DNA from: [Phialemoniopsis] sp. UDSM-2020
Taxonomy: Eukaryota > Ascomycota > Sordariomycetes > Thyridiales > Thyridiaceae
DNA length: 64,000 bases
Reading direction: 5' to 3'
NCBI GenBank assembly: GCA_018873225.1
Contig: JAEILZ010000001.1
Location: forward strand, 2,356,001-2,420,000
Positions 13,801-24,225 of this stretch are shown one piece after another. The stretch's first letter is position 1; every line of letters starts with the position of its first letter. The notes under the pieces were generated by a model. The model had not been told where the DNA came from, ran no database searches, and saw only the letters and a list, made by a program, of their open reading frames with translations. A program made the translations under genes and the position numbers.

Positions 13801-15307
13801 TGTGTATTTCCGAAACCGTGCTGCAGTCGAGGCATTGGCCTGCGTAAGTCTGTACGTAGTAGTAATAATCGCGGTTGGGATGAGATAGTCAGTCATATGT
13901 CTGTCACAAAGTGCAATTCAGTCTGTACCCTCAACATTCTTCGCACGGAACCCCCTGCCCGTTCTTGGTTCCGAGTTAGTGAGAGTGTGTAAGTGATAGA
14001 TAAGAGGAGCCCGGGAGAGGATTGCTGCCGCGGTACTTTGGTCATGGCCTGTTAGGAACAGACCAGTATCACCACCGCCACACTGGTGACGCCTTTGACC
14101 TCGATGGCGCCGTCTTAGGCCCATCGATCGCTTGTAGCCCATTCCAGTGGTGGTGAAATATACCTGTTTTAGTGGAGGATCAGAAGGAAAAAAGGATGTC
14201 TGTTGGAACGGGCTGGGCGTCCACCTTGGCCTAGGTACCTTAGCTAGAGTGGGTGCAGGGCAGAGAGCCGGATGGAGAGGAGCAGACGTGACCGCTCGCC
14301 AGGAAGACGTGAAGTCGAGACTTCCAAGATCTGTCTGAGGTCTCTCTTGCTGGCGCATATCCACCCCTGCTAACTCGGTTTGGCAGACCCCTGTCGATGT
14401 GTCAGCCCGCGCCTTGCACCAGCCAATCCATCATCCCATATCTCACACCCTGCGGAGGCACCCTGCTCGCGACGGGCGACGGCCGACTCCACCCGCGCGC
14501 AGTGACTTGGTCTGGTCACTTGGACTGGTGTCTCTGTCGGTACGGCTGGTGAAAGTGGGTGAAAGTGGGCGGCGACCTTGCTGATGCGTTGGCGTGCCTC
14601 TTCGCTGCACCCAATCTGCTGCCTTCAGTTAGATCAAGGTACCCCCGACCTGCAGAAAGCGAGACTGGGCTGGCTGCACGCATGTGGACTTGCCTGCGAC
14701 CCTCTCGACCTCTACCTCTACCTCTCTCTCTCTCTCTGCCCTTTGCCCATCATCCGCCCATCTCTCTCATTCCCCCTCTCACAGTTCGGCACGTACATTC
14801 AAACGACCTTCCCGTGAAGCCCGCATCTTGACCGTGACCCCCCTTTCCTTCCTTCTTCTCTTCCTACCCATCCCAATCCACGTATATCGGAATACCCTCA
14901 CAGACCCGTCCGGACGACAACGACAGCTCACAACGGCTCATACCTAGCTTCACGGAGATCGCTCTGGAACCACATCAGCACCGAAACTATTACACGGCTA
15001 TTACCTCATCTGAGACCGCGAGTCCCGACTCAAAATTCGCTTTACACGCCACGGTGCTCCCTTGCTTCGGCCCCACCACTAATCAAAGGCACCTTTTTCC
15101 AACCAAGGCAAGTAACAAAACTTGCTGCGTCTGCCCTTTTTACCGCCCTGGCGGATTCCCACGACCCAAGCACGAGAAGCTCGTAGCCCTGTTCGACACC
15201 TCGCCACCTGCCTGTCTTGTCGTACTGACCAAAGATCAGCGACCACCAGGGCGTGCTCAACATCGAGCTTGACTTGCAAGACGACACCAATCTCGTCGCC
15301 GGCCACA
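10868..15307. other. 4.4-kb gene-free tract, pan1 3' side to forkhead leader
   Basis: I could not assign any conserved coding exon here. Open frames of up to about 160 codons exist on both strands but overlap each other and show no recognisable motif. The last 600 bases (about 14,690-15,307) are pyrimidine-rich with a TCTCTC run near 14,723-14,740, which fits a long 5' leader of the forkhead gene. The rest is probably promoter sequence, and an unannotated ncRNA cannot be excluded. Confidence 0.5.
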
Positions 15308-17590
15308 ATGGCCAAACCCACGCGTTTCGCTGCTCACGAAACGCTCAACATCTACCAGGATAATAGCTTCTTCGAGAACCACGCGCCCCCAATGATTAGC
15401 CACGCTCCCATGCCCTCGACGTCGAAGCCGCCGCGTCGTGCACTCCAGAACACCGACGCCAATATCGCGTTGAACCCGCCCATCCTGTTCCCAGCAAATC
15501 AATCACCGCTCAAGCCGACCTCACAAAAGGCTACGACCCCGACGACTCCGCTAAAATCAATGCAGGGCAACAAGCTCAACATGGTCTCGTTCAAACCGCC
15601 ACAAAATCCCATGAGGACGACCGATTGCATTCAAAAGAAGCAGCCAATGATGTCGCGGTTCAAGACCGTCGCGCAGAAGCCCGTGACGAATGGAGGAATG
15701 AGCTTTTCAGGGAAGGAAAACGCGCAACCAATGATCTACCCGGCCGGAGCTGCCATGAGCCTCTCAATCGGCGAGAGCTACTACCAGAAACCCACCGGCA
15801 AGCGATTGCTGGAGCCCGCTCCCATCAAGGACTCGAGGCCGCAGAAGAAGCTCAAGCTGGAGGATAGCCCCCTGCCACCCCACGACTCATTTCCTGCCAT
15901 CTCGGACGACGGGACCAAGCCCGGGCACAGCTACGCCACGCTCATTGGCATGGCTATCCTGAGGTCGCCGCATCGTCGTTTGACTTTGTCTCAGATCTAC
16001 AAGTGGATCTCGGACACGTACTCGTTCTACAACCCGCAGGATGCAGGTTGGCAAAACAGCATTCGGCATAATCTGAGTCTCAACAAGGCGTTTGTTAAGC
16101 AGGAGAGGCCCAAGGACGACCCTGGCAAGGGCAATTACTGGGCTATCGAACCGGGCATGGAGCATCAGTTCATGAAGGAGAAGCCGACGCGGAAATCCAC
16201 AGTCACAGCCGAGAACTTACCAGTCATGACGACGCTCGAGCCATCGATGCCTCTCGGACCTGTGGTTCAAGAACCCGTTCTGCCCCCGCAACTGCCTGTC
16301 ATCGCCCCAAGCCTGCCCAACATGCAACCGTACCATGCACCGGCTGCTCCTTTGCAACCTGAGCCGTCATCAGACGCGACGATCCCGGTATCAGACTCGG
16401 CTGCACCCGAGGACGCCTTGGAGAAGACCATTGAGACTGATGCACCGTTCGACTCGGGTCTGTACTCGCCGTTGCCCGCTGCGATGCACTCCTCGCCCCC
16501 TATCCCGCGTCACGTAGAGGCGCGTCATGGCACTCCTCCGCCCGTACCGAGACAGGCTGGCTCGTCCATCACGCGTTCGCACAAGCGCAAATTTGCTTCC
16601 ATGGATGACAGTGGCTATATCTCCTCGCTGGAGTCATCTGTCTTGCGAGGAAACCAGCACGGAAAGTTGCTCACTTCGGAGGCCGACCGCCCCAGAATCA
16701 AGCGTGGTCGTGCCGGCCGTGCTGAGGAAGAAATCGCACGCCTGCGTGCCTCTTCATATGACAGCCCGTCCAAGGGTCGCTCATGGAATGGACTAGGACC
16801 CCAGTCATCTTCACCCCTTCGTCAAATACCCCAGAATGAGGCAAAGCAGATGCGGCCACCGCGCACCCCAGCTATCAAGCTCAAGGCACCGCTTCAACCT
16901 CCCCCGTCAAACTCTCCCAACACGAACTTGCGGATACACCGAGACAAGGTGCAGAGCATGCTTCAGTCACCCCTGCGTCGTATGCACAATGCTGAGGATG
17001 ACGGCAACATCTTTTTTACCCCCAACCAACAAAAACTTGGAGACTTTTCGCTTGATCACCACGACTTTAATGTAGACCTCGGATCCTCGACTTTCCACAA
17101 TCTCGGCTTTGACATCCTCGCGGATGATATGCCGTCATTCTTTGATAATGTTGATGTGTCCCCAATCAAACGCTCTGCGAAGCGGATGCGCCTTGATCGG
17201 ACTCAGTCTGCAGGCATCCTCGGCGAGGTTACCAATCCAAGCACCCGCAAGACCGTCACCTCGGCGCCCTACTTCAAAGCTGCCGTCCCATCTCCTGCTA
17301 TCGCCTTTGATACCCCCAGCAAGGCTTTCGATGGTTTAATGTCGTCTCCTAGCAAATATCTTGCCTGGCAGTCACCTTTAAAGATGCAGTTGACGATGGA
17401 CGAGAACGACGAGAATGCTTGGATGTTGGACGATCTGTGTACGACCGATTTCCTTCAGGACAACGACGAGATCTCGGGCCTTGACATCTTACAAGGCTTC
17501 GAGAAGATTGGCGCCGCTGCCCAAGCTGTCAGGCCTTCGACCGGCGTGTCTAAGCCTGCTCTCGGACGCAGCTATACCTCCAACTTTTAA
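15308..17590 (+). CDS. Forkhead transcription factor (Sep1/Fkh-like, no FHA domain)
   Basis: DNA-binding regulator, probably acting in the nucleus on cell-cycle or morphogenesis genes as its yeast relatives do. Intronless, 760 residues from the ATG at 15308, which has good context (CCACAATGG). The frame is open upstream to an ATG at 15122, but that stretch looks like leader. The forkhead domain lies at about residues 205-292: KPGHSYATLIGMAIL, LTLSQIYKWI, GWQNSIRHNLSLNKAF (recognition helix), and GKGNYWAIEP. KPGHSY replaces the usual KPPYSY. No FHA domain precedes it, which is closer to S. pombe Sep1 than to Fkh1/2. The remainder is low-complexity and rich in Ser/Pro, with many SP sites (possible CDK targets), and shows short C-terminal acidic motifs. 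Orthology is inferred. Confidence 0.9.
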   Translation: MAKPTRFAAHETLNIYQDNSFFENHAPPMISHAPMPSTSKPPRRALQNTDANIALNPPILFPANQSPLKPTSQKATTPTTPLKSMQGNKLNMVSFKPPQNPMRTTDCIQKKQPMMSRFKTVAQKPVTNGGMSFSGKENAQPMIYPAGAAMSLSIGESYYQKPTGKRLLEPAPIKDSRPQKKLKLEDSPLPPHDSFPAISDDGTKPGHSYATLIGMAILRSPHRRLTLSQIYKWISDTYSFYNPQDAGWQNSIRHNLSLNKAFVKQERPKDDPGKGNYWAIEPGMEHQFMKEKPTRKSTVTAENLPVMTTLEPSMPLGPVVQEPVLPPQLPVIAPSLPNMQPYHAPAAPLQPEPSSDATIPVSDSAAPEDALEKTIETDAPFDSGLYSPLPAAMHSSPPIPRHVEARHGTPPPVPRQAGSSITRSHKRKFASMDDSGYISSLESSVLRGNQHGKLLTSEADRPRIKRGRAGRAEEEIARLRASSYDSPSKGRSWNGLGPQSSSPLRQIPQNEAKQMRPPRTPAIKLKAPLQPPPSNSPNTNLRIHRDKVQSMLQSPLRRMHNAEDDGNIFFTPNQQKLGDFSLDHHDFNVDLGSSTFHNLGFDILADDMPSFFDNVDVSPIKRSAKRMRLDRTQSAGILGEVTNPSTRKTVTSAPYFKAAVPSPAIAFDTPSKAFDGLMSSPSKYLAWQSPLKMQLTMDENDENAWMLDDLCTTDFLQDNDEISGLDILQGFEKIGAAAQAVRPSTGVSKPALGRSYTSNF

Positions 17591-18938
17591 GCCTTTCGAT
17601 GTATCAGACCGGGGTTTCTCTCGTACTTGAGAGCCTTCCGCGGAGAAGATGTGTCCTGGACGCATTTTGACGACCATAACGACTTTGAATATAACGACAC
17701 CAACCTTTAACTTTAAGCTCTTTCTCCAAACCCAAATTTCCTACACTTCGGGAAGCGCTTTGGTCATTGCATACACGCAGCTTGGCCAGCGCCACAACGG
17801 CGTGATGGAAACCATCACGCCCCTTCTAGAATAGCCCAAGCGCAGGCTTGCCATGGGGCTTCACCCTCTTGTCTATGACCACCTCTTCGTCAGTCTGGGC
17901 GATGAATAATGATGTATGTCTGGAGTACATAATGGAAGAAACGCATGTCAGAGAGAGAAAAAGGAAAGAATCTCTGAGGAAAGCCAACCATCTGGGGAGT
18001 TTTGATCTTTGTTCGGAACAAGGTTTCTTTACTTGTGTCTCGGTTCCTTGCTTTTTCCCTGCTTTTTTTTGCTGTTTATGAGAGCTTGGCCACTGTACCT
18101 GGCTCTCTGGCGCGGTTTGCGGTAACTTGGGTTGCATGGAAAGGGATGAGCACTGTACTTTGGGATGGAAACGCGAAGTTGACTTGCATGGTTCTTGGGA
18201 CCTATCCAGGTCACTATCCATGACTCTCTTTTCACGCTCTTGCGCTGCTTCTTTGGCCTTTTTTGCTTTTTTGCCTCCGGTTTTTACCTCAGCGGGAATG
18301 TGGGATGCATATCAGTCTAGGGAGGCATATGAGATGAAACAAGGACCCGGTATTCCTACCGGCATGTTAGCTTGAAAGAAGAATGAAGACCTTTTCTACC
18401 TCATATCATGTTGTCACCATATGAACTACTTCGTGACATGTCAACCAGCTTCTTACCTGGGGTGGTTCGTCTTAGACCATATGACAGTTCACGAGAGCCT
18501 AATCTGTGTTGTCCATGGGCCACCTCAGATGGCTGATGTGGTTTGCGATGCACCCAAAGCCTTCCTGTGTCTGCTGCCGCCGCCTTGGCCGAGAGTAATC
18601 AATAGAAGAAAAGACGAGAGCTGATTTGAGAACATGTCAAATAAAGGGCCCATGTATTTCTTCAACTATGCTGGGTATCGCGTCCATGGAGGGGCCCAAG
18701 CCTCAACAGATGTACGTATCTACTTATAACGCCAGAAACGCCAACTCTAATCTTCCATATACCCAAGGATTCCCCAAAACTAAAAAAAAAAAAAAAGCAG
18801 TCCTTCTTGTACGCTCCACATATGGTCAATTCATAGCACTTGGTCATGCCTCTCCCAACATCGTCGATTGGGTCCTAGCCCTTTTGAGAGGTTTTCAACA
18901 GCCAGCTCTCTGTGTCTTTCGGTAGGTGTTGATGGACT
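17591..18938. other. Convergent intergenic region forkhead / atg101
   Basis: 1.3 kb between two 3' ends. It should contain both 3'UTRs. A 15-nt A run occurs at 18782-18796. No conserved reading frame or RNA gene was recognised. Confidence 0.5.
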
Positions 18939-19754
18939 TTAGTAGATGCCAATTCTAGTGGCCCACCCAGACTCCTTCTGGTTCACATTGATCTGGTACG
19001 GGAAGGGGTTCGCCTCCGTTGTTGTGATTGGTGGTATGTGATCCTTGTGAGCGTTGACAGAGGTGACGATCTTCATGACGGTCGTCAGCAGGGTCGACTC
19101 CATCGCCTTGCGAACCTTGGCTCGCTCTGTACAAGTCATGTTTGTCAGCAACCCTTCCATAGTGCGAAACCGCAGTATCGCAACGTGAACGTACCGCTCT
19201 CCGTCCGCGGCTCGGCGACCGTGACCTTGACCGTCCAGCACTCCCAGCAGACCTCCTCGTCGCCGCGCATCGCGTACCACGCCTTGCGTCGCTTCTTCTC
19301 GAAAAACTGCACCGAGATCTGGCCTCGTCCGCCCCCGCCCCCGCCGGAACCGGCTCCCGACGTCGCCTGGGCGCGCTCGGCGTCCAGCTGCCGGGCGAGG
19401 GCGACGGCGCGCTGGTCGATCATGGTCTCGAGCTCGACATCCTCGATGTAGGGCAGGGTCAGGTCGAGGACCTCGCGGGTGCGGGGTACGATGGAGGGGA
19501 AGAAGCGGTGGAAGAATATCGTGTGGAGGATTCCTAATTAGAAAGAAATGGATGTCAGCCCAAGGTTCTCCCTGGTGCGCGGAGTGAAGTCAAATAGATA
19601 TGCGGTGTTCGCGAAGGGCCACCGAGACGATCGAGCGGATGCTGACTCGAGGTGTGAAGCTGGATGGCAGATACGTACCCCGGACGACGTCGCGGACAGA
19701 GTTGGGGTCGGCAAAGGCCTCGAGAATGAACTCGGGAGGAGTTCTTTGCTCCAT
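18939..19754 (-). CDS. atg101: Autophagy-related protein 101 (HORMA domain)
   Basis: Subunit of the Atg1/ULK1 autophagy-initiation complex, where it pairs with the HORMA domain of Atg13. Three exons, 19754-19679, 19533-19195 and 19126-18939, give 200 residues, the usual size. Introns are GTACGT..TTAG and GTACGT..ACAG. Family motifs: FHRFFPSIVPRTREVLDLTL near residue 35, a basic EKKRRKAWYAMRGDEE segment, CWECWTVKV, and a C-terminal block with PPITTTEANPFPYQI. A Gly/Ser-rich loop interrupts the centre of the domain. The gene is divergent to pex3 across 482 bp. Budding yeast lacks this gene, whereas filamentous fungi and S. pombe keep it. Confident call. Confidence 0.92.
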
Positions 19755-20236
19755 GGCGGCGTGTATGTGCTCTTTTGCTTGTTCTGCCTCACATGGTACG
19801 GTGCTGATGTTCTCTCTTGGTTCCCAAGGGAGGGAGGGGGAGGGGCTCACATGTTTGAAGGTCATTGATTGCCTGGGGAAGAAGCGCGCTAAACCCCGGC
19901 GCTAGAGGCGATAAGATAAGCCGCAACCAAGCTCAAGGCTCATGGTGACGTGCCCTAAATTGGGCAATCACCTGCCCGTCTGGTCCCATTTAGCACCTGT
20001 GTTAGCCCTTGCCGCGTGCGAACCGAGGCAATCTAATCGCTGTCTCTCAACGTGATGCCCATTAATCTCAGGTACTGATACCGAGTGGCTGGGCGCGCGT
20101 GAGCTCTTGTAAATCCAACCTCAACTCTTCAGCCTCGCACCTCTTTTTCTGTCTGCCCTTCTCCCGCCTTTTTTTGCAGACAACTCATTCCTAGTCACCT
20201 TCTAAAGGACTTTGACTTTTCGGGGAAGCAGCTGCC
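19755..20236. other. Bidirectional promoter region atg101 / pex3
   Basis: A 482-bp region between two start codons. It carries a tandem GATAAGATAAG element at 19910-19920 and a pyrimidine-rich leader before pex3 (about 20,115-20,180). No coding sequence seen. Confidence 0.65.
19910..19920 (+). promoter_or_regulatory. Tandem GATA-factor sites (GATAAGATAAG)
   Basis: Two overlapping HGATAR-type sites sit 155 bp upstream of the atg101 start codon and 317 bp upstream of pex3. AreA/Gat1-type nitrogen regulators bind such sites in fungi, preferentially when paired. A role here is inferred. Confidence 0.45.
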
Positions 20237-22005
20237 ATGTTCTCTGCAACTCGGCGCTGGTTCCGCCGTAATAGGACCCCCATTGCCATCGGCGTGGGCG
20301 TTGTCGGTGCTGGTTATGTCGTCACCCAGTATGTCCTGAGCAAGATCAACGACGCTCGCGAGCGCATGAGCAGCGACCGCATCGCAAAGGAGAAGTAAGT
20401 ATCCATTCAATCTACCTTTACATTCTGCCAACCTATCCCCTCCCGCTTTTGCTTGTTTTCGAAGCTCTCGCATGCGCTGACCAGAGACCCACCTCGCTAG
20501 CCTCCGGCGTCGGTTCGAGCAGAACCAGGAGGACTGCACGTTCACCGTGCTGGCGCTGCTGCCGACCGCGACGACCAACATCCTCGAGGCGATGAACACG
20601 GAGAAGATCACGTATGAGATCCAGCAGATGAAGGCCGCCGGCGGCGCGGCGGGTGCCCGCTCCGTCATGAGCGGGAGCGGCGAGTCGACCAGCCCGCCGA
20701 GCATCGGAGACACCACGATGACCGAGGACGACGGCAGGAGCCTGGCCAGCTTCCAGAGCGAGAGCGGCGTTCATGCCAGCCAGATTGCGGTGCCGAGCAT
20801 CAGCGCCGTGGCCGAGGGCACTGTGCCTGCCACCCAGGAGAGCGCTCAGGAGGCACAGCAGAAGAGGAAAACGAAGAGACAGCTCTGGGATGACCTGACG
20901 ATATCATGTACGTGTTCTACTGTCGGCATTGCATCGAAATCATCTGGATACTGACAAGTATATCATAGCTGTCACACGAGCTTACACGCTCATGTACACC
21001 CTCGCGCTACTGACTATGCTGACCCGGGTCCAGCTGAACTTGTTGGGACGGAGGAGTTATCTCTCTAGCGTGGTATCACTAGCCACCGGAAGCGCACAAG
21101 CAACTATCAGCCTAGAGAACAATGACGATGACAACCCGGAGCAAATCCTCGGCAGCGACTTCGAGGTCAACCGAAAGTATCTCACTTTCAGCTGGTGGCT
21201 TCTGAACAAGGGCTGGATCGATATCATGCAGCGCGTCGAAGCTGCCGTAAGGGAGGTCTTTGGCCATCTGAGCCCTCGTGACCAACTCTCTTTCCAGACC
21301 TTCTCCGAACTTACCACTCAGGTCAGGAGGCTAGTCGAGGGTGGCTCACCCTCCGCCCAGGGCGCCACCTGGTTGTCATTCGTTCTCCCTCCTACAGACC
21401 AGGAAGACTATGTCCTGAGAGAGTCCGGCGTGCTGGGCGACAGCGCCGCCTTCATCGATGGAAACATTGTCGAGATTTCCTCGCCTGCCTCCAAGGCCTC
21501 ATTACGGAAGCTGCTCAATGAGACGGCCGACCTTGTCGAGTCACCCACTTTCACACACGTTCTTGCCCTTCTACTGGACTCCGGCTTCTCCTGTCTTCTG
21601 GACAAGAAGCTTGCCCCCGGTGCCTTTGACCTGCCGCCCCCGCCGGCCGAGGGCAGTCCAGAGCTCACCAGGCTGCGGAGCAGCAAGACGGTTCTGCTAC
21701 CTAAGATGTTGTCCATCCTTACGAGGCAGGCGCATGCCATCGGCAGCGGCATGCCCAACGAGTATCTTCAGGATATGGAGTCGGTGCGAGACCTCGAGGG
21801 TTTCGCAGCGGTCGTGTACTCGAGCAACTGGGAGAATGAGATCCAGGAGGAGGGGCTCGTAGCCGGTGAAGCTGCTACTGCTGCAACTGCTGTACCTTCC
21901 GGTGCAGCCGTGTCGCAAACTACCGGCGAGGAGAGTCTTGTGGTCGTTGACCCGTCGCAGAGCTCGTTCGAGAGCGCATGGGCACGAGCCGTAGACCAGA
22001 AATAA
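20237..22005 (+). CDS. pex3: Peroxin-3 (peroxisomal membrane biogenesis)
   Basis: Integral peroxisomal membrane protein that docks the Pex19-cargo complex. Three exons, 20237-20394, 20501-20907 and 20969-22005, give 533 residues in phase. The N-terminus (MFSATRRWFRRNRTP) is basic and is followed by a single membrane segment at about 14-35 (IAIGVGVVGAGYVVTQYVL), the peroxisomal targeting anchor. Conserved blocks include RRRFEQNQEDCTFTVLALLP, LTISSVTRAYTLMYTLALLT (across intron 2), QLNLLGRRSYL, FSWWLLNKGW, and a C-terminal AVVYSSNWE. Ser/Gly/Ala-rich linkers follow the first helix region. Its end faces bet5 across 525 bp. Firm identification. Confidence 0.95.
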
Positions 22006-22530
22006 GGGGTATGCCCGCAGGGAGGTAAACGGTGTTTCTGGATGCATATTTGGAACTGTACAATAATTTAAAGGGGTCATGGGCGATGATGAGCATAAAC
22101 ACATACACAGACAGGACAATGGAAATGCAAAGATACCTCTCGGTTAGACAAAGGGACAATCTAAGCTTTTGAACGTCTTCTATTAGTTCATATGGCTAGG
22201 TCTCCATCCTGTATACCATGGAGAAATTCTCCCATGAGCTGCGTTCAGCCGTTCTTTAATCTTCGTGTTGTATCCCCGTGATGCATTGGACGTGGATCGA
22301 TTAAACACTGTCGGTCCGAACCTCAGCCATGCCTTTTTCCAAAATGGCCGGGCTGTATCCACGGCTGACAGCGCATCATCCTAAGCATTTTATGTTTAGA
22401 GGAACCACACCGGGACTCTGTTCCAGGGCTCAGCGCTTTATTGGCTGATCAGAGTCGCGTGGCTGTACTCTTGATGAACATATTCTCCGTCCCCGAACCG
22501 CTCTCCCGAGACGGGAGTCCATGTAGCCTT
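22006..22530. other. Convergent intergenic region pex3 / bet5
   Basis: 525 bp between two stop codons, presumably 3'UTRs of both genes. Nothing else recognised. Confidence 0.5.
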
Positions 22531-23154
22531 TTACATCAACCCTCGTATGAACTGGTCCAGACCCAACTCGAAGAGCTCGTTCTTGACGCCCTCGCCGCCA
22601 GGGTGCTCTACCGGAGCAAGGGGGTTCTTGACGACTACAAGGCAACATCATCAGCGAAACTTTCGCCCTTCCTTCACATGTCCCAAGGAATGAGAGGGAA
22701 GAGAAGACCTACCGTACTCCACCCACAGGTTGATATAGATCTGGTGCAGGACGTTGCGCATGCTTGGGGCGCCCGTGTCGGTGAGCATGACGAGGCGTAG
22801 GTTCGTCGGCGTCTCGTAGTAGTGGAGCTTGTACTGCGCGGTGCGGTAGCTGATGAAGGCATCGTCCTCGCCGCCGAGCTTGCGCACAATGTTGCGCAGG
22901 GAGAAGACGGTGCCGAAGATGAGCTTGGCGTCGTCCTTGCTGCGGTTGCTGGCCGACCGGCTGCCGTTGGCTGCCAGGGAGGCCGGCCGCGCGGCGGCGT
23001 CGGAGGTCTGCTGGGGCAGCCACTGTTTGGTGTAGATGCACTCGGCTAGAACGATGACGAGGTCAGCGATGGCTCCCGATACAGTGGTGGCGATGTAGGG
23101 AAAGGGGTGCGACTCACTGTGCCTGTCAAAGATGTGGAAGGCGTAGACGGTCAT
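22531..23154 (-). CDS. bet5: TRAPP complex subunit Bet5 (TRAPPC1)
   Basis: Core subunit of the TRAPP tethering complexes, the Ypt1 GEFs on the ER-Golgi route. Three exons, 23154-23118, 23045-22713 and 22634-22531, give 157 residues. It has the longin fold pattern: N-terminal MTVYAFHIFDRH, then ECIYTKQW right after intron 1, a low-complexity insert, KLIFGTVFSLRNIVRKLGG, FISYRTAQYKLHYYETPTNL, and a C-terminus LFELGLDQFIRGL. These are conserved TRAPPC1 motifs, and the 12-codon first exon is consistent with the family start. Divergent to the CaMKK-type kinase gene. Confidence 0.93.
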
Positions 23155-24225
23155 TGTCGCTGGTCCCCGGCGGTGAGCTCGTCCGCAGGTCTCGCAACGG
23201 ACCTCGCGCCTCACTCAATTCCTTTTCGGTCTCTTTGCTTCTGCCGCCTTCCTTGCCGATTGGGAAATATTATGTCGTTCGGCGACGCGATGCTCTAAGC
23301 CACTGAGCCGCAATGGGGGGCATTCAGGTAGGGGTTATCGTATCGGGTTTGGTGTTGGTGGTGGTGGTTATCTCGGCATCCCCAAGCGCACAGTGGCCAA
23401 TGAACAAGGCGGACTCGCCGTGCGGCTTAGCAGATGATTGGGACTGGGGGCTTTTCCCGAAACCCCTGCTAAATGAACCACTAAACCGGGCGCCGAATCA
23501 GAGGCGCTAGGCGGGCTGACACGCAGCAGTAGGGCTGCCCGTCCGTGGTACGGCGCCATGGTCCAGTGGGGCGATAGCTGTCCATTCTGCTGTCACAGCG
23601 GGGTAACGGCTAAGATTGAGGGGTCAACAACGGTGTCGAATGGGCGTCCCAGGACAAGCTGGGCAGCATCTCTCGCCATTTCAGCTGCAGGCCATCGACC
23701 CGCGTTTAGTGTCTCATCACGGCATGGCCTAGCTTCCCAAGAGGAACAGGGGTCTTGCCAAAAAGATTGGCATCGCCATCGTTCCCACAGTGCGTGTGTG
23801 GTCAAGATGACCTAGGTAGTTTAGCTGTTTGGGGAGTCCTTCAATAAATTAGAGCTGGCAAGCAGGGGTGGGCCTTCGAGGACAAATATCTCGAGGTCCC
23901 CCAAATTCTCAAGCTCCGGGAGCCTTGTCTCTTTTTGCGCTCTAGTTGATTCGAGAGTTTGCTCTACACTGCCTAAGCTGACGCTCTAGAAAAGGCAAAA
24001 AATCACCACTTGGCACACAAGGCTTCGAGCTCGACGGCAAGCCCCATTCTTAGCTTTGAGCTTGGCCTGTCGCAAGTGGGGATTCTACAACGTCATTCAA
24101 CCTCTGTGCGCGCGGATCGACGTCTCTCGTACTTGACGAGCAGAGTATCCTGCCGTCGCAGCTTTGATCTCGCCGAAAACCTAGTGTTCACCAAGGTCTT
24201 GATTGAATAGAGGGGACCTAGGACA
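23155..24225. other. Divergent intergenic region bet5 / CaMKK-like kinase
   Basis: 1.07 kb holding the promoters of two divergent genes. No conserved coding sequence, TATA element or repeat stands out. Confidence 0.5.

Noticed and set aside
15122..15307. N-terminal extension of the forkhead gene to an upstream ATG
   Set aside because: The extra residues look like translated leader, and the ATG at 15308 has better context and begins the charged conserved part.
18770..18800. 15-nt A run as a possible retroelement tail
   Set aside because: No reverse-transcriptase remnant or target-site duplication nearby; a simple homopolymer in a 3' region is sufficient.
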